A stretch of 64,000 nt of DNA from Straminergon stramineum. Taxonomy: Eukaryota > Streptophyta > Bryopsida > Hypnales > Calliergonaceae. The stretch covers positions 1,307,001 to 1,371,000 of the forward strand of contig OY987272.1 in NCBI GenBank assembly GCA_963920665.1. Direction: 5' to 3'. The notes under the pieces were generated by a model, which saw nothing but the letters and a program-made list of their open reading frames with translations, was not told the DNA's origin and ran no database searches. Positions 62,996-64,000 of this stretch are shown here, in pieces; the first letter of the stretch is position 1; every line of letters starts with the position of its first letter. Position numbers and translations under genes: made by a program.

Positions 62996-63321
62996 GGTCA
63001 ATTTCATTAAAATGGTGGCATTTCAATAAATTGGCAGTATTCTAGTAAATTAGTAGTTCATTTTACTACTTTGGTATGGTCTAAAATCTAAACTTGTCCT
63101 AAATGTTATAAATCTAGATCTGTTCTAGATGTCTAAAATCTAAAAATGTCATAGATAGTTTAGACTACATGGTTTGAAATCTATGCCATGTCTAGATTTC
63201 TGCAATCTATAAGTTTTCTAGATGTTAAAATTCTATAACAATCTTAGATGTTACTTTTACAATTCAAATTGCATGGTTTGAAAAATAGCATTTGAATACC
63301 ACCATTTTAATGAAATTGACC
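62996..63321. mobile_element. MITE, family M (copy 3)
   Basis: Ends GGTCAATTTCATTAAAATGG and CCATTTTAATGAAATTGACC are perfect 20-base inverted copies around 326 bp. The interior carries repeated 'tctagatgt' and 'aaatcta' motifs like copy 1. Confidence 0.9.
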
Positions 63322-64000
63322 ATTTTGTGAAAAGTGGAGGGAGAGAAATGTTTGGCAATCTAACATCTTGGAAACTATTTTTCACATTAAAATTGAACTT
63401 TTAGTTTGATAAACAAGGCCAAGGTACTTCTAAGATGTATTTTCTTCCTAATATCTACATAGAAGTGGAAACATCATAAAACTTAGCAAAGGTAATTCGG
63501 GCTCTCGAAAACTCAAAAATAATTTTTCAAATTCTAATACAATATGAAAAATTGTTCTAAATTCTCTCAATATGTAAGGAAGAGGACTTCACATTGTTAA
63601 AATAGCTTCAATAATTTCCTTGTATTGAGGGGAAGACTTACTCACTCCATTGAACAAGTGTAAGGTTCTTCAACAAGTTCAATGAAACCTTCTTAGTAAC
63701 CCACTCATCTTCTTCCACTTGCATTCTTTCATTGAGTTGGGGGAATTATTGAAGGCTTCCTACTATCAATAATATGACTATCTATTAACCTTTAAATTTT
63801 TGGTGAATATTTGCCAAAATCTTTTGTAGATGTGGTAGCATTTGGCTACAATATATATACTAAAAAGAAGATTTTCTTGGACAAAATCACCAAAAACATC
63901 TCCAAGAAATATTAGATTTGTCAAATTTTGGATGAAGTTTACTTATTTTAAAGAATAATTTGGATCAAAATACATATCATGCAAAGGGATGTAAAAAAAA
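63322..64000. other. AT-rich end of window
   Basis: I see no supported feature. Confidence 0.4.

Overview
This window is nuclear DNA from a land plant. It has four protein-coding genes with short, spliceosomal introns (GT-AG, plus one GC-AG), all members of plant families: a SABATH carboxyl methyltransferase, a chloroplast ribose-5-phosphate isomerase 4-like protein, a mitochondrial-type FAHD1 acylpyruvase, and a very large kinase/pseudokinase/ARM-repeat protein. The last architecture, and the helical-bundle TKL kinase at its start, suggest a non-seed plant. A bryophyte is my best guess, but this is inference only. Exons are near 45-58 % GC by eye, and the intergenic DNA is strongly AT-rich.

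Layout. 1-14.4 kb: no supported gene; dense small transposons (MITEs), two truncated poly(A) retro-insertions and a large foldback. 14.7-16.7 kb: SABATH methyltransferase (+, 3 exons), preceded by a three-unit tandem repeat in its leader. 17-23.6 kb: MITEs, AT-rich microsatellite and featureless AT-rich DNA. 24.2-27.0 kb: RPI4-like gene (-, 9 exons). 27-30 kb: 2.8 kb of AT-rich repeats flanked by a duplicated promoter-side segment. 30.3-33.2 kb: FAHD1 (+, 7 exons). 34.8-47.7 kb: the kinase-pseudokinase-ARM gene (+, 17 predicted exons, 1938 codons plus no leftover base). 47.7-64 kb: no supported gene; nested MITEs, tandem repeats and AT-rich DNA.

Two things stand out. First, one open transcript model joins an N-terminal helical bundle, an intact TKL kinase, a second RLK/Pelle-type kinase that has lost the glycine loop, the alpha-C Glu, the HRD Asp and the DFG motif, and about 1070 residues of ARM-like repeats. 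All 16 junction phases agree. The kinase plus pseudokinase order recalls the tandem kinase immune proteins of cereals, here joined to an ARM scaffold. Second, at least four MITE families with unrelated interiors share CCCCTAAAGG-type ends and are flanked by TTAA. Two of these insertions can be compared with an empty site inside this same window, and both show duplication of exactly TTAA, as for piggyBac-type elements, which are little known in plants. The elements nest in one another and often abut at a shared TTAA.

The four genes do not form an obvious pathway. RPI4-like and FAHD1 are divergent and may once have shared a promoter now split by an insertion. All exon coordinates were derived by reading splice sites and phases by eye; no alignment, expression or database search was possible.
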